Counted from the stretch's first letter, positions 36,059 through 46,052 are shown. The stretch is DNA of 64,000 nucleotides from Bog-105 sp963758445 (GCA_963758445.1 CAVWVR010000021.1:1-64000), one strand, 5' to 3'. Numbers and translations: made by a program. Notes: generated by a model not told the origin, from the sequence alone.

Positions 36059-37327
36059 CTATCTTTCCAAATCAGCCGACGGCTGAGCGCCCGGGCGCAA
36101 GCGGTGCTCGATTCTCCTCAGCGCGTCTGCGAGATCGGCGGGTGAATGCAGGTTTATCGTGAGGCCGTCGTGGATGGCGGCGGCGTGCTGGATGATATCG
36201 GGAAATTCGCCGCCATTGCCTAATTCCAGGTTCGCCAGATCGGTACTCGGATCCTCGTGCATGCCCATCAGGGACGAAAACGGCAGACGAAGACGCGCTG
36301 GAGTAGTCGGGGAATATTTCAAATAAAAAACCGGCGGACCCTGGGGATGACGATCGACCGATTCCGACGGAATTTTGTCACTCAGCCGGTTGGCCGGTCC
36401 CAGCAGAATGATCGCATCGGCAGCGCGTTCTGACTGCCGCTCCCGTTTGAGCAGGTCCAGCAACATGTTGCCCGCCCCGTGCGTCTGTTGCAGGACCTCG
36501 TAAGAGACTTTGCTGAGTTCCAGCTCACGGAGCGAGTCCGACAAGCGATGGGTCTCTTGCGGGTTGAACTCATCGGCCTCAAAGACCTGGCGCTGCTGAT
36601 CGAGATTGAATGCGACCACGCGTGCCGAATTGCTGGGCAAGAGCGTGAGCACGGAGGAGAGCGCTTCGGTCAGAAATGCTTGATCCCAGGCGCGCAAGCG
36701 TGTTGACCCGGCGCGAATAGGCGCCGCATCCACCAGAATCGTGAGACGGCCCAGGTTGCGCTCCGAAGCGGTACGCGACCAATTGGGAATGTCTAATGCC
36801 GCAATCGTATTCGGCTGCATGCTGAGGGGTGCCCGCAGGTCCGCGCCGCGCGAAAAAGCCTTCGTCTTCCAGTCACGATGGAAAAGACGGTGCTGCCGGT
36901 CAGCGACGACGAGATCCACCGAATATTCACCCTCGCCCACCGCGATGACCCCGCTGAACTCTATATCGTTATGGTCATGCTGCAGGTTGATGCGAGAGCG
37001 GAGATCGTCCGGCATGCCAGGCACGTGATACCACTCGCTGAACCAAACGGGAGGAGCATCGCCCGCCTGCACGCGCATGTGGGCCGCGATGGACGTTTCC
37101 ACTCCCCCGAATTCCTTTAGCGGGCAGTGGACGACGTAGCCAATCTCAAAGCGGAAAGCGAAATCGAGGAATGGCCGCGAGGCTTCCGCGTCGCATGGAA
37201 GCGTTTGCTTCGCAATGGACTCTTGCAAAGTGACTTCCAGTCTTCTGGAATGTTCCGGAGCAATCCGAGCCTGCCCGAAAGCGGAAATTGCGACTGATGC
37301 GAACAGGAGAACACGTTGGCCAAACAT
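36059..37327 (-). CDS. secreted VWA-like hypothetical protein
   Basis: A 422-residue exported protein with a signal peptide (LLFASVAISAFGQA). The first half has beta-rich modules (EFGGVETSIAAHMRVQAGDAPPVWFSEWYHVPG...). The second half has a pattern resembling a von Willebrand factor A fold: LTILVDAAPI, ALSSVLTLLPSNSARVVAFNL, AADAIILLGPANRLSDK. The canonical MIDAS DxSxS is replaced by DAAPIRAGS, so metal binding is uncertain. Related proteins occur in several Acidobacteriota; the function is unknown. Confidence 0.6.
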   Translation of the reverse strand: MFGQRVLLFASVAISAFGQARIAPEHSRRLEVTLQESIAKQTLPCDAEASRPFLDFAFRFEIGYVVHCPLKEFGGVETSIAAHMRVQAGDAPPVWFSEWYHVPGMPDDLRSRINLQHDHNDIEFSGVIAVGEGEYSVDLVVADRQHRLFHRDWKTKAFSRGADLRAPLSMQPNTIAALDIPNWSRTASERNLGRLTILVDAAPIRAGSTRLRAWDQAFLTEALSSVLTLLPSNSARVVAFNLDQQRQVFEADEFNPQETHRLSDSLRELELSKVSYEVLQQTHGAGNMLLDLLKRERQSERAADAIILLGPANRLSDKIPSESVDRHPQGPPVFYLKYSPTTPARLRLPFSSLMGMHEDPSTDLANLELGNGGEFPDIIQHAAAIHDGLTINLHSPADLADALRRIEHRLRPGAQPSADLER

Positions 37328-37482
37328 ATCGGTTCTGCTCGATGCCTATAAATTGTATCGACTATGGCGCGACACGCCGCAAATTGCAAGTCTGGGTGAA
37401 GCAATGGCGAGCTTGCCGACGTCCGACGACCAGAGCCGTTATTCTCTCAGGCGGCGCCGCAGCGGAGGAGATCTCAGCAGAA

Positions 37483-39381
37483 ATGCTTACTACGACAACC
37501 GAAACCGAAAACAAAGTCAACACAAACGGATGGGGTATCGATCTGCGTTATGAGGACGCGTTCGGCAAATGGCATGACACTCCTTCCGAAACGGTAGAGG
37601 CCATCGAGCAGGCGATGGGCGCTGAGCCGGGTGAACTCGCTTCCCCGCAGGACAGTTCCGTCATTTTTTCGCGGACTGGCGAACAACTCGAACTGCGTGG
37701 TTGCGCCTCCGTCACTCTGGAATCGGGAGAAGTACTGGATTGCGAGTTGAGACTGCCTAGCGATCTGCCTTCCGGGTACCACCAAATCCGGTTTGAAGAC
37801 TCGGACAAGGCGAGCCGGCTAATCGTCAGTCCCGGCAAGTGCTATCTGCCTGAAGGACTACGTACCTGGGGATGGTCCGTGCAGCTCTATGCGGCTCGCT
37901 CGCGCGCGAGCTGGGGCATCGGAGATTTCGAAGATCTGAATCAGGTCGCAGCGTGGTCGGCAGAGCTTGGTGCAGGCATGATGCTGGTAAATCCGCTCAG
38001 TGCTGCAACCCCAATTACGCCACAACAGGGCAGCCCCTATTTTCCGACTACGCGCCGTTTCTTCAATCCGCTGTGGATCAGAATCGAGCAAGTGCCTGGC
38101 GCGACGTTGGGAAACGTTCCGCGATTGGAAGAGCTGGCGAAAAGCGGACGCGACCTGAACCAGGATCGGCTAATTGATCGGAATCGAGCGTTTGAGCTGA
38201 AGATGCACGCGCTGGAATTACTCTGGCTGCAATTTCCAGGAGATCCGGCGTTCGACAGTTTTTGCAAAGAGCAGGGAGAGGATCTCGACCGCTTCGCGCT
38301 TTTCTGCGCGTTGGCTGAGAACTTCAAATCCGGTTGGCACAGTTGGCCCGAGCAGTACCGGCATCCAGCCGCAGCCGCAGTTTTGCAATTCAAAAGCGAG
38401 ACTGCGAATCGCATCCAGTTTTTCAAGTGGCTGCAGTGGATTTTGGATGTACAGTTAGCCAAGTGCGCCCGGCATTTGGAGCTCATGCAAGATCTGCCGA
38501 TTGGAGTAGATCCCGACGGCGCGGATGCCTGGGCGTGGCAGGACGTGTTTGCGCAGGGAATGGGCGTCGGCGCGCCGCCGGATGAGTTCAATACGCAGGG
38601 GCAAAGTTGGGGACTGCCGCCGTTCGTTCCCTGGAAGCTGCGGGCTGCGGGCTATGAACCGTTTATTCAAACGCTTCGCGGCGCATTCCGGCACGGCGGC
38701 GGCTTGCGCATTGATCACGTGATGGGGCTGTTTCGTCTGTTCTGGATTCCGAATGGCGCGTCTGCCGCAAAGGGCGCATACGTGCGCTACAACGCCGACG
38801 AGATGCTGGCTATCGTCGCGCTGGAGAGCGAGCGAGCCAAGGCGTACGTGGTGGGCGAAGACCTGGGCACAGTCGAGGACGGGGCGAGAGAGAAACTCGC
38901 CGATCACAAAATTCTTTCGTATCGCTTGCTGTGGTTCGAAAAGGACGAGCCCGAAACCTATCCCGAGGAGGCGCTTGCAGCGGTAACAACGCACGACCTG
39001 CCGACTATCGCAGGCCAGTGGACTGGAGCCGATCTGCAAAAGCAACGCGATCTGAATCTTAAGCCCAACGAAGAAAGTACGGCCGAGATCAATCAGCGTC
39101 TGTCTTCCATGGCTGGGCTGGACAAGGACGCTCCGATTGAAGAGGTGATCACGGGCGCGTACCGGCTGCTGGCGCGAACGCCCTCGCGAATTCTGACCGC
39201 CGCACTCGAAGACGCGGCCGCTGTCGAGGAGCGGCCCAACATGCCAGCCACTATGGAGGATCAACACCCGAACTGGTCAACCGCCTTGCCGTTACCGATA
39301 GAAGAACTCATGCAAGCAGATTTGCCGCGCAAGATAGCCAATGCGCTGACACGTGAACGATCAGCGATTGAGCGCGCGTAG
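37483..39381 (+). CDS. malQ: 4-alpha-glucanotransferase (GH77)
   Basis: Amylomaltase that disproportionates maltodextrins during glycogen/maltose metabolism. The 632-residue protein (ATG 37483, with GCGGAGGAG upstream) has an N-terminal beta domain (residues 1-110) and a GH77 barrel. Catalytic landmarks are GGLRIDHVMGLFRLFWIP (nucleophile Asp), VGEDLGTVEDGAR (acid/base Glu) and TTHDLPTIAGQW (third carboxylate). Positions near SWGIGDFEDL and PQQGSPYFPTTRRFFNPL match the family. The in-frame stretch upstream to 37288 lacks conserved sequence. Confidence 0.93.
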   Translation: MLTTTTETENKVNTNGWGIDLRYEDAFGKWHDTPSETVEAIEQAMGAEPGELASPQDSSVIFSRTGEQLELRGCASVTLESGEVLDCELRLPSDLPSGYHQIRFEDSDKASRLIVSPGKCYLPEGLRTWGWSVQLYAARSRASWGIGDFEDLNQVAAWSAELGAGMMLVNPLSAATPITPQQGSPYFPTTRRFFNPLWIRIEQVPGATLGNVPRLEELAKSGRDLNQDRLIDRNRAFELKMHALELLWLQFPGDPAFDSFCKEQGEDLDRFALFCALAENFKSGWHSWPEQYRHPAAAAVLQFKSETANRIQFFKWLQWILDVQLAKCARHLELMQDLPIGVDPDGADAWAWQDVFAQGMGVGAPPDEFNTQGQSWGLPPFVPWKLRAAGYEPFIQTLRGAFRHGGGLRIDHVMGLFRLFWIPNGASAAKGAYVRYNADEMLAIVALESERAKAYVVGEDLGTVEDGAREKLADHKILSYRLLWFEKDEPETYPEEALAAVTTHDLPTIAGQWTGADLQKQRDLNLKPNEESTAEINQRLSSMAGLDKDAPIEEVITGAYRLLARTPSRILTAALEDAAAVEERPNMPATMEDQHPNWSTALPLPIEELMQADLPRKIANALTRERSAIERA

Positions 39382-39449
39382 TTCCACCAGAATGCGATGC
39401 GCGTCCGAAACAGTGGCGGGATTACGAAGGTCATCTTGTTAGCGAGGTA

Positions 39450-40566
39450 TTGATGGAGCGACGGAAATTTCTTCAGAGCGTTATTGCAACCGGATTGGCC
39501 GGCGCGGCGGGGCATGCCCAACAAAGCGCAACTCCCGCAGTGGAACCTGGCAGTGCAGCGGATGCCGCCAAACTGCCGCGAACGCAGCAAGCGGGTGAGA
39601 TGCGCGGCGAGATGCTCTACAGGCCGCTGGGTAGAACGGGCGAGACGGTTTCCGCCCTTGGACTCGGCGGATCGCACGTCGCGCAACCCCAAGTCACTGA
39701 AAGTGAGACCATACGGCTGATCCATGAGGCGCTTGACCGCGGCATCAACTTCATGGACAACTCATGGGACTACAACGAAGGCGCCAGCGAAATGCGGATG
39801 GGTACAGCGCTCGCGCAGGAGGGCTATCGCAAGAAAGCTTTCCTGATGACGAAAATCGATGGCCGCACGAAAGAGACGGCCGAGGACCAGCTCAACGATT
39901 CCTTGCGGCGTCTAAAGACGGACCACATAGACCTGATTCAATTCCATGAGATCTTGCGCTTTGACGATCCCGACCGCATCTTCGCTGAAGGCGGCGCGCT
40001 CGAATCGGTCCTAAACGCAAAGAAAGCGGGCAAGGTGCGCTTCATCGGTTTCACCGGGCATAAAGATCCGCACATTCATCTCTACATGCTCGAGACGGCG
40101 GCGAAGCACGGCTTTTCACTTCGATACCGCGCAGATGCCGCTAAACGTGATGGATGCGCATTACCGCAGTTTCGCCCAACTGGTGGTTCCCAAATTAGTC
40201 GAGCAGCAGGTCGGCGTTTTGGGCATGAAGCCGTTCGGCGGCGGAAGCGGAATCATCCTGAAGAGCAACACCGTGCAGCCGCTGGAATGTCTGCACTACG
40301 CATTGAACTTGCCGACGTCCGTCGTGATTACGGGCATCAATAATCAACAGGTGCTGGATCAGGCGTTCCAGGCTGCGAAAACTTTCAAAATGATGGACGA
40401 CCAACAGTTGACCGCCCTGCTTACGAAGACCGAGCAGTCTGCGCGCAACGGCGAGTTCGAGTTGTTCAAGACCACGGCTCATTTCGATTCAACTGCGCGG
40501 CACCCGGATTGGCTGGGCGCGGACACGCCCGCAGTCCAGAAACTGGCGCCTCAGTTGCCGGGGTAA
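39450..40566 (+). CDS. Tat-exported aldo/keto reductase, frameshifted near 40113
   Basis: NADPH-dependent reductase of the AKR family. The N-terminus MERRKFLQSVIATGLAGAAGHA is a twin-arginine signal. The AKR part starts YRPLGRTGETVSALGLGG (residues 52-69) and has INFMDNSWDYNEGASE (catalytic Asp/Tyr region), then TDHIDLIQFHEI. The frame changes at HGF: removing one T from TTTT at 40113-40116 gives HFDTAQMPLNVMDAHYRSF and continues to the stop at 40566, with GVLGMKPFGGG and the C-terminal PTSVVITGINN. The full protein has 371 residues. It is likely a single-base error; the substrate is unknown. Confidence 0.83.
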
Positions 40567-40570
40567 GACT

Positions 40571-41197
40571 CTAGGGGACAGGCGGCACGCGAATGCTGGT
40601 TGAAGTGCAGCTTCGCGCAAAAGTGCATGCCATCGGGCTCAGGCTCTTACTTAGACAAATCTCCACCGCTTTGAGATAGCTTCCCGCGCAGGAGATCATA
40701 ATATTCGCATCTTTCAACTTAGGATTGAACTGCTCAAAAGCGCTCTTGATCTGCGTTGCGCTTACAGTTTGCTGCGTCTTGGGCGCCGCAAATTGAGTGG
40801 GAATTTTGATAGACGTGAACGCTTGCCGTATCAGATTGAAATAGTCCTGCGCAGTTAAACCACTGCATGTGCCGTGCGTGGTCCACTCATGCTGAATGAG
40901 GCTCAAGTCCGGCATGATGTCGAGAAAACTCTGAGGATTGCTCAGCCCAGGCGCAGTGGAACAGTTCTCGGGATAACCGCCGTTTTGGAATTCCGGCCAG
41001 AGCCCGTGAACGATAAATCCAAAATGCTGGCCGGCGCCGCACTCGCTGCCAGACGAGTTCGCGTGACAGTATTCAGGCGACCAGGAAAGCGTCAGCAGAT
41101 AGTAATCGAAGACCCCCGGCGTTCCAGATTGCTGGCCCGGAGACTTGCTCGACAGACTCAGCATTAAAACAGCGATGACACAAATAGCGCGGGTCAT
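40571..41197 (-). CDS. secreted RNase T2 family ribonuclease
   Basis: A 208-residue exported endoribonuclease. The signal peptide is MTRAICVIAVLMLSLSSKSPG. Both catalytic segments are intact: FIVHGLWPEF (residues 61-70, catalytic His) and IQHEWTTHGTC (about 101-111, His, Glu and Lys/Thr region). WSPEYC near residue 40 and four or more cysteines suggest disulfide bonds in the periplasm. T2 enzymes cut RNA through a 2',3'-cyclic phosphate. It is convergent with the aldo/keto reductase gene, the stops being 4 bases apart. Confidence 0.92.
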   Translation of the reverse strand: MTRAICVIAVLMLSLSSKSPGQQSGTPGVFDYYLLTLSWSPEYCHANSSGSECGAGQHFGFIVHGLWPEFQNGGYPENCSTAPGLSNPQSFLDIMPDLSLIQHEWTTHGTCSGLTAQDYFNLIRQAFTSIKIPTQFAAPKTQQTVSATQIKSAFEQFNPKLKDANIMISCAGSYLKAVEICLSKSLSPMACTFARSCTSTSIRVPPVP

Positions 41198-41275
41198 ATT
41201 TCTCTGCGTTGAGAATACCGCGCGCGCACAACCATAAACCTAAAAGATCGTGATAGCCTACCCGCAAGGAGATCC

Positions 41276-42358
41276 ATGCGGCGGTGTTGCGCTATTTCTG
41301 CCTTCGGGATACTTTTCATCGCCAGCTTGTCCGGCCAGACGAGCCAAAAGCTGCCGCCCGTTCCCGCTGATCCTCTTGAACTGGCAACCGCTCCCGTCCA
41401 AATTCCCGCTGATGCAGACCAGCGCGCCGCTGCTATTGGGCTGCTTGAGCGCGCCCGTCAGAATTTCACGTTACGCTCGCCCGGGAGCGCGCCATACCAC
41501 CTCAGGGTCTCTTTTATGGCAAGTGGCGGGACGAATTACACGGGCTCGGGCGAAATGGAAGATCTGTGGCAGAGCCCCGGCGAGTTGCGTTGGACCGCGC
41601 GTCTTGGAAATTATTCGGAAACCCGCGTGTTCATGGGTGGTCACGCATGGGACGCCGATCCGAATGCTTATTTGCCTCTGCGCCTCCACATGTTGCGTGA
41701 CGCGCTGTTGTGGCCGCTCAATCAGATCTTCACGAACGCGCAGATTCGCACCGCTCCGGCTGCCTTTAACGGGACACAAGTCACTTGCGTTTTGATCTCC
41801 TGGGGCCGCGCGCAGGTAAGCGCTGAGCCTGGCCGTCAGTGGCAGGAAGAAGAATATTGCGTCGACCCGAAATCGGGCTTGCTGCAGAGCTACTCTGTCG
41901 CACCCGGCCTCTACAACGTCTTCAACTACGCGAGTGCAATCAACTTCCATGGACGAACTGTGCCGCGGCAGCTATCGGTTGTGGTATCGAGTACGCCAGT
42001 ACTTCAGGCGCAAGTCGAAATAGCCGATCTCGGCCAGGTGGATGCGGCGACGTTCAAGCCGGATGAAAATTGGGTCGGGCCTGCGATTGTGATCCGTGGT
42101 CCGCAGCGCTTTCCGTTTTATGCGCCCCAGCCGGCAGGCGGCCCGGGAGCGAATCAGCCCGTTATCGTGCATGCGCTGCTCGGCATAGACGGCAAGGTTC
42201 TGGAATCAGAAGCGCTTCAGAACTCTGATGCGGCACTCTCGCGGGCCGCGTTGGAGGCTGTTAACGCATCCCGGTTCGATCAGGCACAAGGTCCTTTCCA
42301 GCGTGAGGTCTTCATCAGAGTGCAGTTCGGCACTCCCGCTCCTCCGGGCAGCAACTAA
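41276..42358 (+). CDS. secreted hypothetical protein with TonB-like C-terminal module
   Basis: A 360-residue protein with a signal peptide (CCAISAFGILFIASLSGQ) and an AAGGAG ribosome-binding site. The central part (about residues 60-250) is a beta-rich outer-membrane-lipoprotein-like fold with GGTNYTGSGEMEDLWQSPGELRWTA. The end (about 290-352, VIVHALLGIDGKVLESEALQNSDAALSRAALEAVNASRFDQA) resembles the TonB C-terminal repeat used in periplasmic energy-transduction partners. No membrane helix follows the signal, so direct energy transduction is unlikely. The function is unknown. Confidence 0.65.
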   Translation: MRRCCAISAFGILFIASLSGQTSQKLPPVPADPLELATAPVQIPADADQRAAAIGLLERARQNFTLRSPGSAPYHLRVSFMASGGTNYTGSGEMEDLWQSPGELRWTARLGNYSETRVFMGGHAWDADPNAYLPLRLHMLRDALLWPLNQIFTNAQIRTAPAAFNGTQVTCVLISWGRAQVSAEPGRQWQEEEYCVDPKSGLLQSYSVAPGLYNVFNYASAINFHGRTVPRQLSVVVSSTPVLQAQVEIADLGQVDAATFKPDENWVGPAIVIRGPQRFPFYAPQPAGGPGANQPVIVHALLGIDGKVLESEALQNSDAALSRAALEAVNASRFDQAQGPFQREVFIRVQFGTPAPPGSN

Positions 42359-42373
42359 CGCCGCAACGACGAA

Positions 42374-43561
42374 TTAACGCAAGTCGTCGATAAACCGGTG
42401 CAGCCGGTCTAATCCGCGCTCGAGTTCGTGCATCGAAGTGGCGTACGAAATCCGCACGTGATCGTTTGTTCCGAATGCTTCACCGGGCACAACCGCCACG
42501 TGAGCTTTGGATAGTAACTCACTCGAAAAATCGAACGAGTTCTTCACGCGCCCACTTCGGAATGCAACGCTGATATTCGGATACGCATAAAAAGCGCCCT
42601 TCGGCAGGGTAATCGTCACGCCCGGAATCTCGCGCAATCGATTGACGACAAAATCGCGGCGGCGGCGGTATTCCGCCAGCATCAAAGGTACCGAGTCCTG
42701 GGGCCCGCTCATGGCCTCGACGGCTGCTTTTTGCGCGATGGATGTCGGATTGGAGGTGCTATGACTCTGGAGCTTCATCATCGCTCCGATAATTTCCGCG
42801 GGAGCCAAGGCGAACCCGATTCTCCAGCCCGTCATCGCGTATGTCTTCGATAGCGATCCGGCGACAACTACCGTCTCTTTCGCGCCTGGCTCGGCGGCAA
42901 TCGAGTACGGCGTGCCTTCGTAGACGAACTGGCAGTAACACTCGTCGGTGAGCAGGAAGATCCCGCGTTTGGATGTGAGCGCAAAGATTTTGCGGAACTC
43001 ATCGTCCGTCAACACGGACCCGCTCGGATTGCTCGGCGAGTTGATGATGACCAGCTTCGTCTTGGGCGTGAGGTAGCGTTCAAGCATCGCCGCTGTGACT
43101 TCGAAGCCGTTCGATTCGTCCGTCGGAACAAAAACGCAGACGCCGCCGGCATAGTTCACGACGTCCTTGTAAGTCACCCAATAGGGCACGGGAATGATGA
43201 CTTCGTCGCCCGGATTCACCAGCGCCTGTATCAGATTGAAAATCGCGTGCTTGCCACCGACAGTAACCATGCATTCGGCGGCCGTGTAATTCGTGCCGAA
43301 GTCTGCCCGGTGCCGCTGACAGATGGCCTGGCGCAGTTCCGGTATTCCGCCGGCGTTGGTGTACTTGGTGAAATTGGCCGCAAGGGCTTTCACCGCGGCT
43401 TCCTTGATGTTGTCGGGCGTGGGGAAATCCGGTTCGCCCGCGCCGAAATCGACGACATCCACTCCTTCGCGGCGTAGACGGTCCGCATCGGCCGATACCT
43501 TCAGTGTGGAAGAGACGCTGATTGTGGAGATTCGCTCGGCAATCTCCGCGGTTGCTTGCAT
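42374..43561 (-). CDS. aspC: class I PLP aminotransferase (aspartate type)
   Basis: Fold-type I aminotransferase of 395 residues. Family landmarks are VVDFGAGEPDFPTPDNIKEAA (residues 35-55), YTNAGGIPELRQAIC, NSPSNPSGSVLTDDE and the PLP lysine in GSLSKTYAMTGWRIGF (about 236-251). The closest functional group is the I-gamma/beta aspartate aminotransferase that also accepts prephenate in some bacteria; substrate choice is not decided by the visible motifs. It lies 9 bases downstream of coaD on the same strand. Confidence 0.88.
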   Translation of the reverse strand: MQATAEIAERISTISVSSTLKVSADADRLRREGVDVVDFGAGEPDFPTPDNIKEAAVKALAANFTKYTNAGGIPELRQAICQRHRADFGTNYTAAECMVTVGGKHAIFNLIQALVNPGDEVIIPVPYWVTYKDVVNYAGGVCVFVPTDESNGFEVTAAMLERYLTPKTKLVIINSPSNPSGSVLTDDEFRKIFALTSKRGIFLLTDECYCQFVYEGTPYSIAAEPGAKETVVVAGSLSKTYAMTGWRIGFALAPAEIIGAMMKLQSHSTSNPTSIAQKAAVEAMSGPQDSVPLMLAEYRRRRDFVVNRLREIPGVTITLPKGAFYAYPNISVAFRSGRVKNSFDFSSELLSKAHVAVVPGEAFGTNDHVRISYATSMHELERGLDRLHRFIDDLR

Positions 43562-43570
43562 AGATTTAGT

Positions 43571-44068
43571 TTACTTTTGCCGCGGAAATTTTGCATGCAG
43601 GCGATCGACCACACAGGGCGGAACGAACTGCGCCACGTCCCCGCCGAGCGTGATGATTTCCTTGATCATGCGCGAACTGATGAACGAAAACTCTTCGCGT
43701 GACATAAGAAATACCGTCTCAATGTCCGGACGCATGCGCCGATTTAACAGCGCCATCTGCAGTTCGCTCTCGTAGTCGGAGATAGCCCGGATGCCGCGCA
43801 GTATCACGTTCGCTCCGCATTTCGCCGCATAATCAACCAGCAGGCCCTCGAAAGTGTCGGCTTTGACGTTCGCAAGGTCGTGCGACGCCTCGCGAATCAT
43901 CGTCACCCGTTCCTGCGTCGTAAACAGCGGCTGCTTACTCGTGTTGTGCAAGACCGCTACGATAAGTTCATCGACCAGACGCGCGCCGCGCCCGATCAGG
44001 TCGAGATGGCCGTTCGTCAATGGATCGAATGAGCCAGGGTAGACAGCAATAAGCCGGCGTTCCGACAT
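43571..44068 (-). CDS. coaD: phosphopantetheine adenylyltransferase
   Basis: Catalyses 4'-phosphopantetheine plus ATP to dephospho-CoA. The 165-residue protein shows YPGSFDPLTNGHLDLIGR (residues 10-27, with the nucleotidyltransferase T/HxGH motif), RGIRAISDYESELQMA and the late ISSRMIKEIITLGGDVAQFVP (SSxxIKE motif). It is followed by the aminotransferase gene. Its start codon abuts the ribosome-binding site of the divergent dehydratase gene, so the two transcripts must overlap. Confidence 0.95.
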   Translation of the reverse strand: MSERRLIAVYPGSFDPLTNGHLDLIGRGARLVDELIVAVLHNTSKQPLFTTQERVTMIREASHDLANVKADTFEGLLVDYAAKCGANVILRGIRAISDYESELQMALLNRRMRPDIETVFLMSREEFSFISSRMIKEIITLGGDVAQFVPPCVVDRLHAKFPRQK

Positions 44069-44074
44069 GGAGGT
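44069..44074 (+). promoter_or_regulatory. strong Shine-Dalgarno GGAGGT with no normal start codon after it
   Basis: GGAGGT at 44069-44074 is followed after six bases by ATC at 44081, in frame with the downstream dehydratase. The residues encoded from there resemble the N-terminus of the enzyme, while the first in-frame ATG is at 44183. Either ATC is a rare start or a base has changed. Confidence 0.55.
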
Positions 44075-44182
44075 AATTCTATCTTCGACTTTAACGATTT
44101 AGTCGATTCCGGCGACCAGAGCATTTTTGAGCCGCGCACGCATGCGCCCGGACCGCAAGGCGCGCTGCCGATTACTCCGGAG

Positions 44183-46045
44183 ATGCTGCTGCAAGAGCCC
44201 TCGGGCAACTTGTTCGGCTGGTCGCAGAACGCCGGGATGGGCTGGGAAGCTGCGTCACTCGGCGGGAAGCAAATCCTGATCTTGAGCACGCATGGCGGCG
44301 TGCGCGGAGCGGATGGTCAGCCAATCGCTCTCGGTTATCACACTGGGCACTGGGAAGTGGGGCTTCTGGTTAGTGAAGCGGCGCGCGAGTTGAAGGCGAA
44401 CGGCGCGATCCCGTTCGCTGGCGCTTGCACCGATCCTTGCGACGGCCGCACACAGGGAACGCCGGGCATGTTCGATTCACTGCCGTATCGAAACGATGCT
44501 GCTATCGTGTTGCGCCGGCTGATTCGATCGCTGCCTACGCGCGCCGCCGTCATTGGCGTCGCAACGTGCGACAAGGGCTTGCCCGCGATGCTGATGGCCT
44601 TGGCCGGCTCCCACGATCTGCCCTGCGCCCTAATCCCCGGCGGCGTGACGCTGATGCCCGAACACGGTGAAGACGCGGGCAAGGTTCAGAGCATCGGCGC
44701 ACGCTTCGCGCATGAAAAAATTTCGCTCGAGGAAGCGGCGCTCGCGGGTTGCCGCGCTTGCGCTTCGCCGGGCGGTGGCTGCCAGTTCTTGGGGACCGCA
44801 GCCACTTCGCAAGTGGTAGCGGAAGCGCTGGGGCTAACTCTGCCGCACTCCGCACTTGCGCCTTCGGGAGAACCTGTCTGGCTAGATATGGCCAAGCGTA
44901 CTGCGCGGGCCACGCTGCGGTTGGCTCAAATGCGGCTTCGCGTGCGCGAAATACTGACTGAAGCCGCCATTGAGAACGCCATGATTCTGCACGCGGCATT
45001 TGGCGGCTCTACGAACCTGCTGCTGCACATTCCGGCCGTCGCGCACGCCGCGAAGTTACGCCGACCAACGGTGGCCGACTGGAATCGCGTCAACCGCAGC
45101 GTCCCGAGGCTGGTGGATGCGCTTCCCAATGGTCCGCGCAATCACCCCACCGTGCAGGTGTTCTTAGCCGGTGGCGTGCCCGAAGTTATGCTTCATCTCC
45201 GGCGCGCAGGAGTCCTGAACACTCAAGCAACGACGGTATCGGGCGAGACCATCGATGCGGCGCTCGACTGGTGGGAGAATTCAGAACGCCGCGACAAATT
45301 CCGCAAGCGGTTGATGCAACTGGACAACATAGATGCGAACGACGTCATCATGTCGCCCGATGCCGCGCGCTCCCGAGGACTCACCTCCACGGTCTGCTTT
45401 CCCCACGGCAACATTGCGCCCGAGGGTGCAGTAGTGAAGAGCACTTCCATTGATCCGTCCGTCGTTGACGCCGATGGTGTTTACCGCATGCGCGGCCCGG
45501 CCCGCGTTTTCGTCACTGAGCATGACGCAATCAATGCCATCAAGAACCAAACGGTTCACGAGGGCGATGTCATGGCTCTAATCTGCCGCGGTCCGCTCGG
45601 CGCCGGCATGGAGGAGACTTACCAGATCACTTCCGCGTTGAAACATCTGCCCTTCGGCAAATACATCGCCGTGATAACGGATGCACGCTTCAGCGGCGTT
45701 TCCACCGGCGCGTGTATCGGCCACGTCTCCCCCGAGGCGTTGGCAGGCGGGGCTATAGGCAAGTTACGCGATGGTGATCTGATTGAGATCCGTATCGATC
45801 GCAACAAACTGGAAGGCTCCGTCAATTTCGTTGGCGAAGGCGACGAACAGTTTGATGCCGAAGAAGGACAGCGGCGATTACAGGCGCGCGCACCACGGAA
45901 GGACTTGCGCGCCGATCCCTTGCTGCCCGAAGATACGCGGCTCTGGGGCGCTCTGCAACAGGCGAGCGGCGGTATTTGGGGTGGGTGCGTCTACGACGCG
46001 GAAGAAATTATTCGGAAACTGAACAGCGCGCCGGTAACAGAATAA
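44183..46045 (+). CDS. dehydratase of the YjhG/YagF (xylonate dehydratase) type
   Basis: Iron-sulfur dehydratase of the IlvD/Edd superfamily, probably forming a 2-keto-3-deoxy sugar acid from a pentonate. The sequence runs closely parallel to E. coli YagF/YjhG: PSGNLFGWSQNAGMGW at the start, the cysteines in ACTDPCDGRTQGTPGMFDSLPYRNDAA, VATCDKGLPAM and SPGGGCQFLGTAATSQ, and DARFSGVSTGACIGHVSPEA near residue 510. The ATG at 44183 is the first standard start, but the frame is open upstream and encodes EPRTHAPGPQGALPITPE, which belongs to the family N-terminus; the real start is probably near 44081 after the GGAGGT. The predicted full length is about 654 residues. Confidence 0.88.
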   Translation: MLLQEPSGNLFGWSQNAGMGWEAASLGGKQILILSTHGGVRGADGQPIALGYHTGHWEVGLLVSEAARELKANGAIPFAGACTDPCDGRTQGTPGMFDSLPYRNDAAIVLRRLIRSLPTRAAVIGVATCDKGLPAMLMALAGSHDLPCALIPGGVTLMPEHGEDAGKVQSIGARFAHEKISLEEAALAGCRACASPGGGCQFLGTAATSQVVAEALGLTLPHSALAPSGEPVWLDMAKRTARATLRLAQMRLRVREILTEAAIENAMILHAAFGGSTNLLLHIPAVAHAAKLRRPTVADWNRVNRSVPRLVDALPNGPRNHPTVQVFLAGGVPEVMLHLRRAGVLNTQATTVSGETIDAALDWWENSERRDKFRKRLMQLDNIDANDVIMSPDAARSRGLTSTVCFPHGNIAPEGAVVKSTSIDPSVVDADGVYRMRGPARVFVTEHDAINAIKNQTVHEGDVMALICRGPLGAGMEETYQITSALKHLPFGKYIAVITDARFSGVSTGACIGHVSPEALAGGAIGKLRDGDLIEIRIDRNKLEGSVNFVGEGDEQFDAEEGQRRLQARAPRKDLRADPLLPEDTRLWGALQQASGGIWGGCVYDAEEIIRKLNSAPVTE

Positions 46046-46052
46046 ACGCGGG

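Noticed and set aside
37288..37482. Upstream start for malQ
   Set aside because: The in-frame upstream codons overlap the divergent gene's start region and lack conservation; a ribosome-binding site precedes 37483.
38455..39267. 270-codon minus-strand open frame
   Set aside because: Antisense to malQ catalytic region; composition is a shadow.
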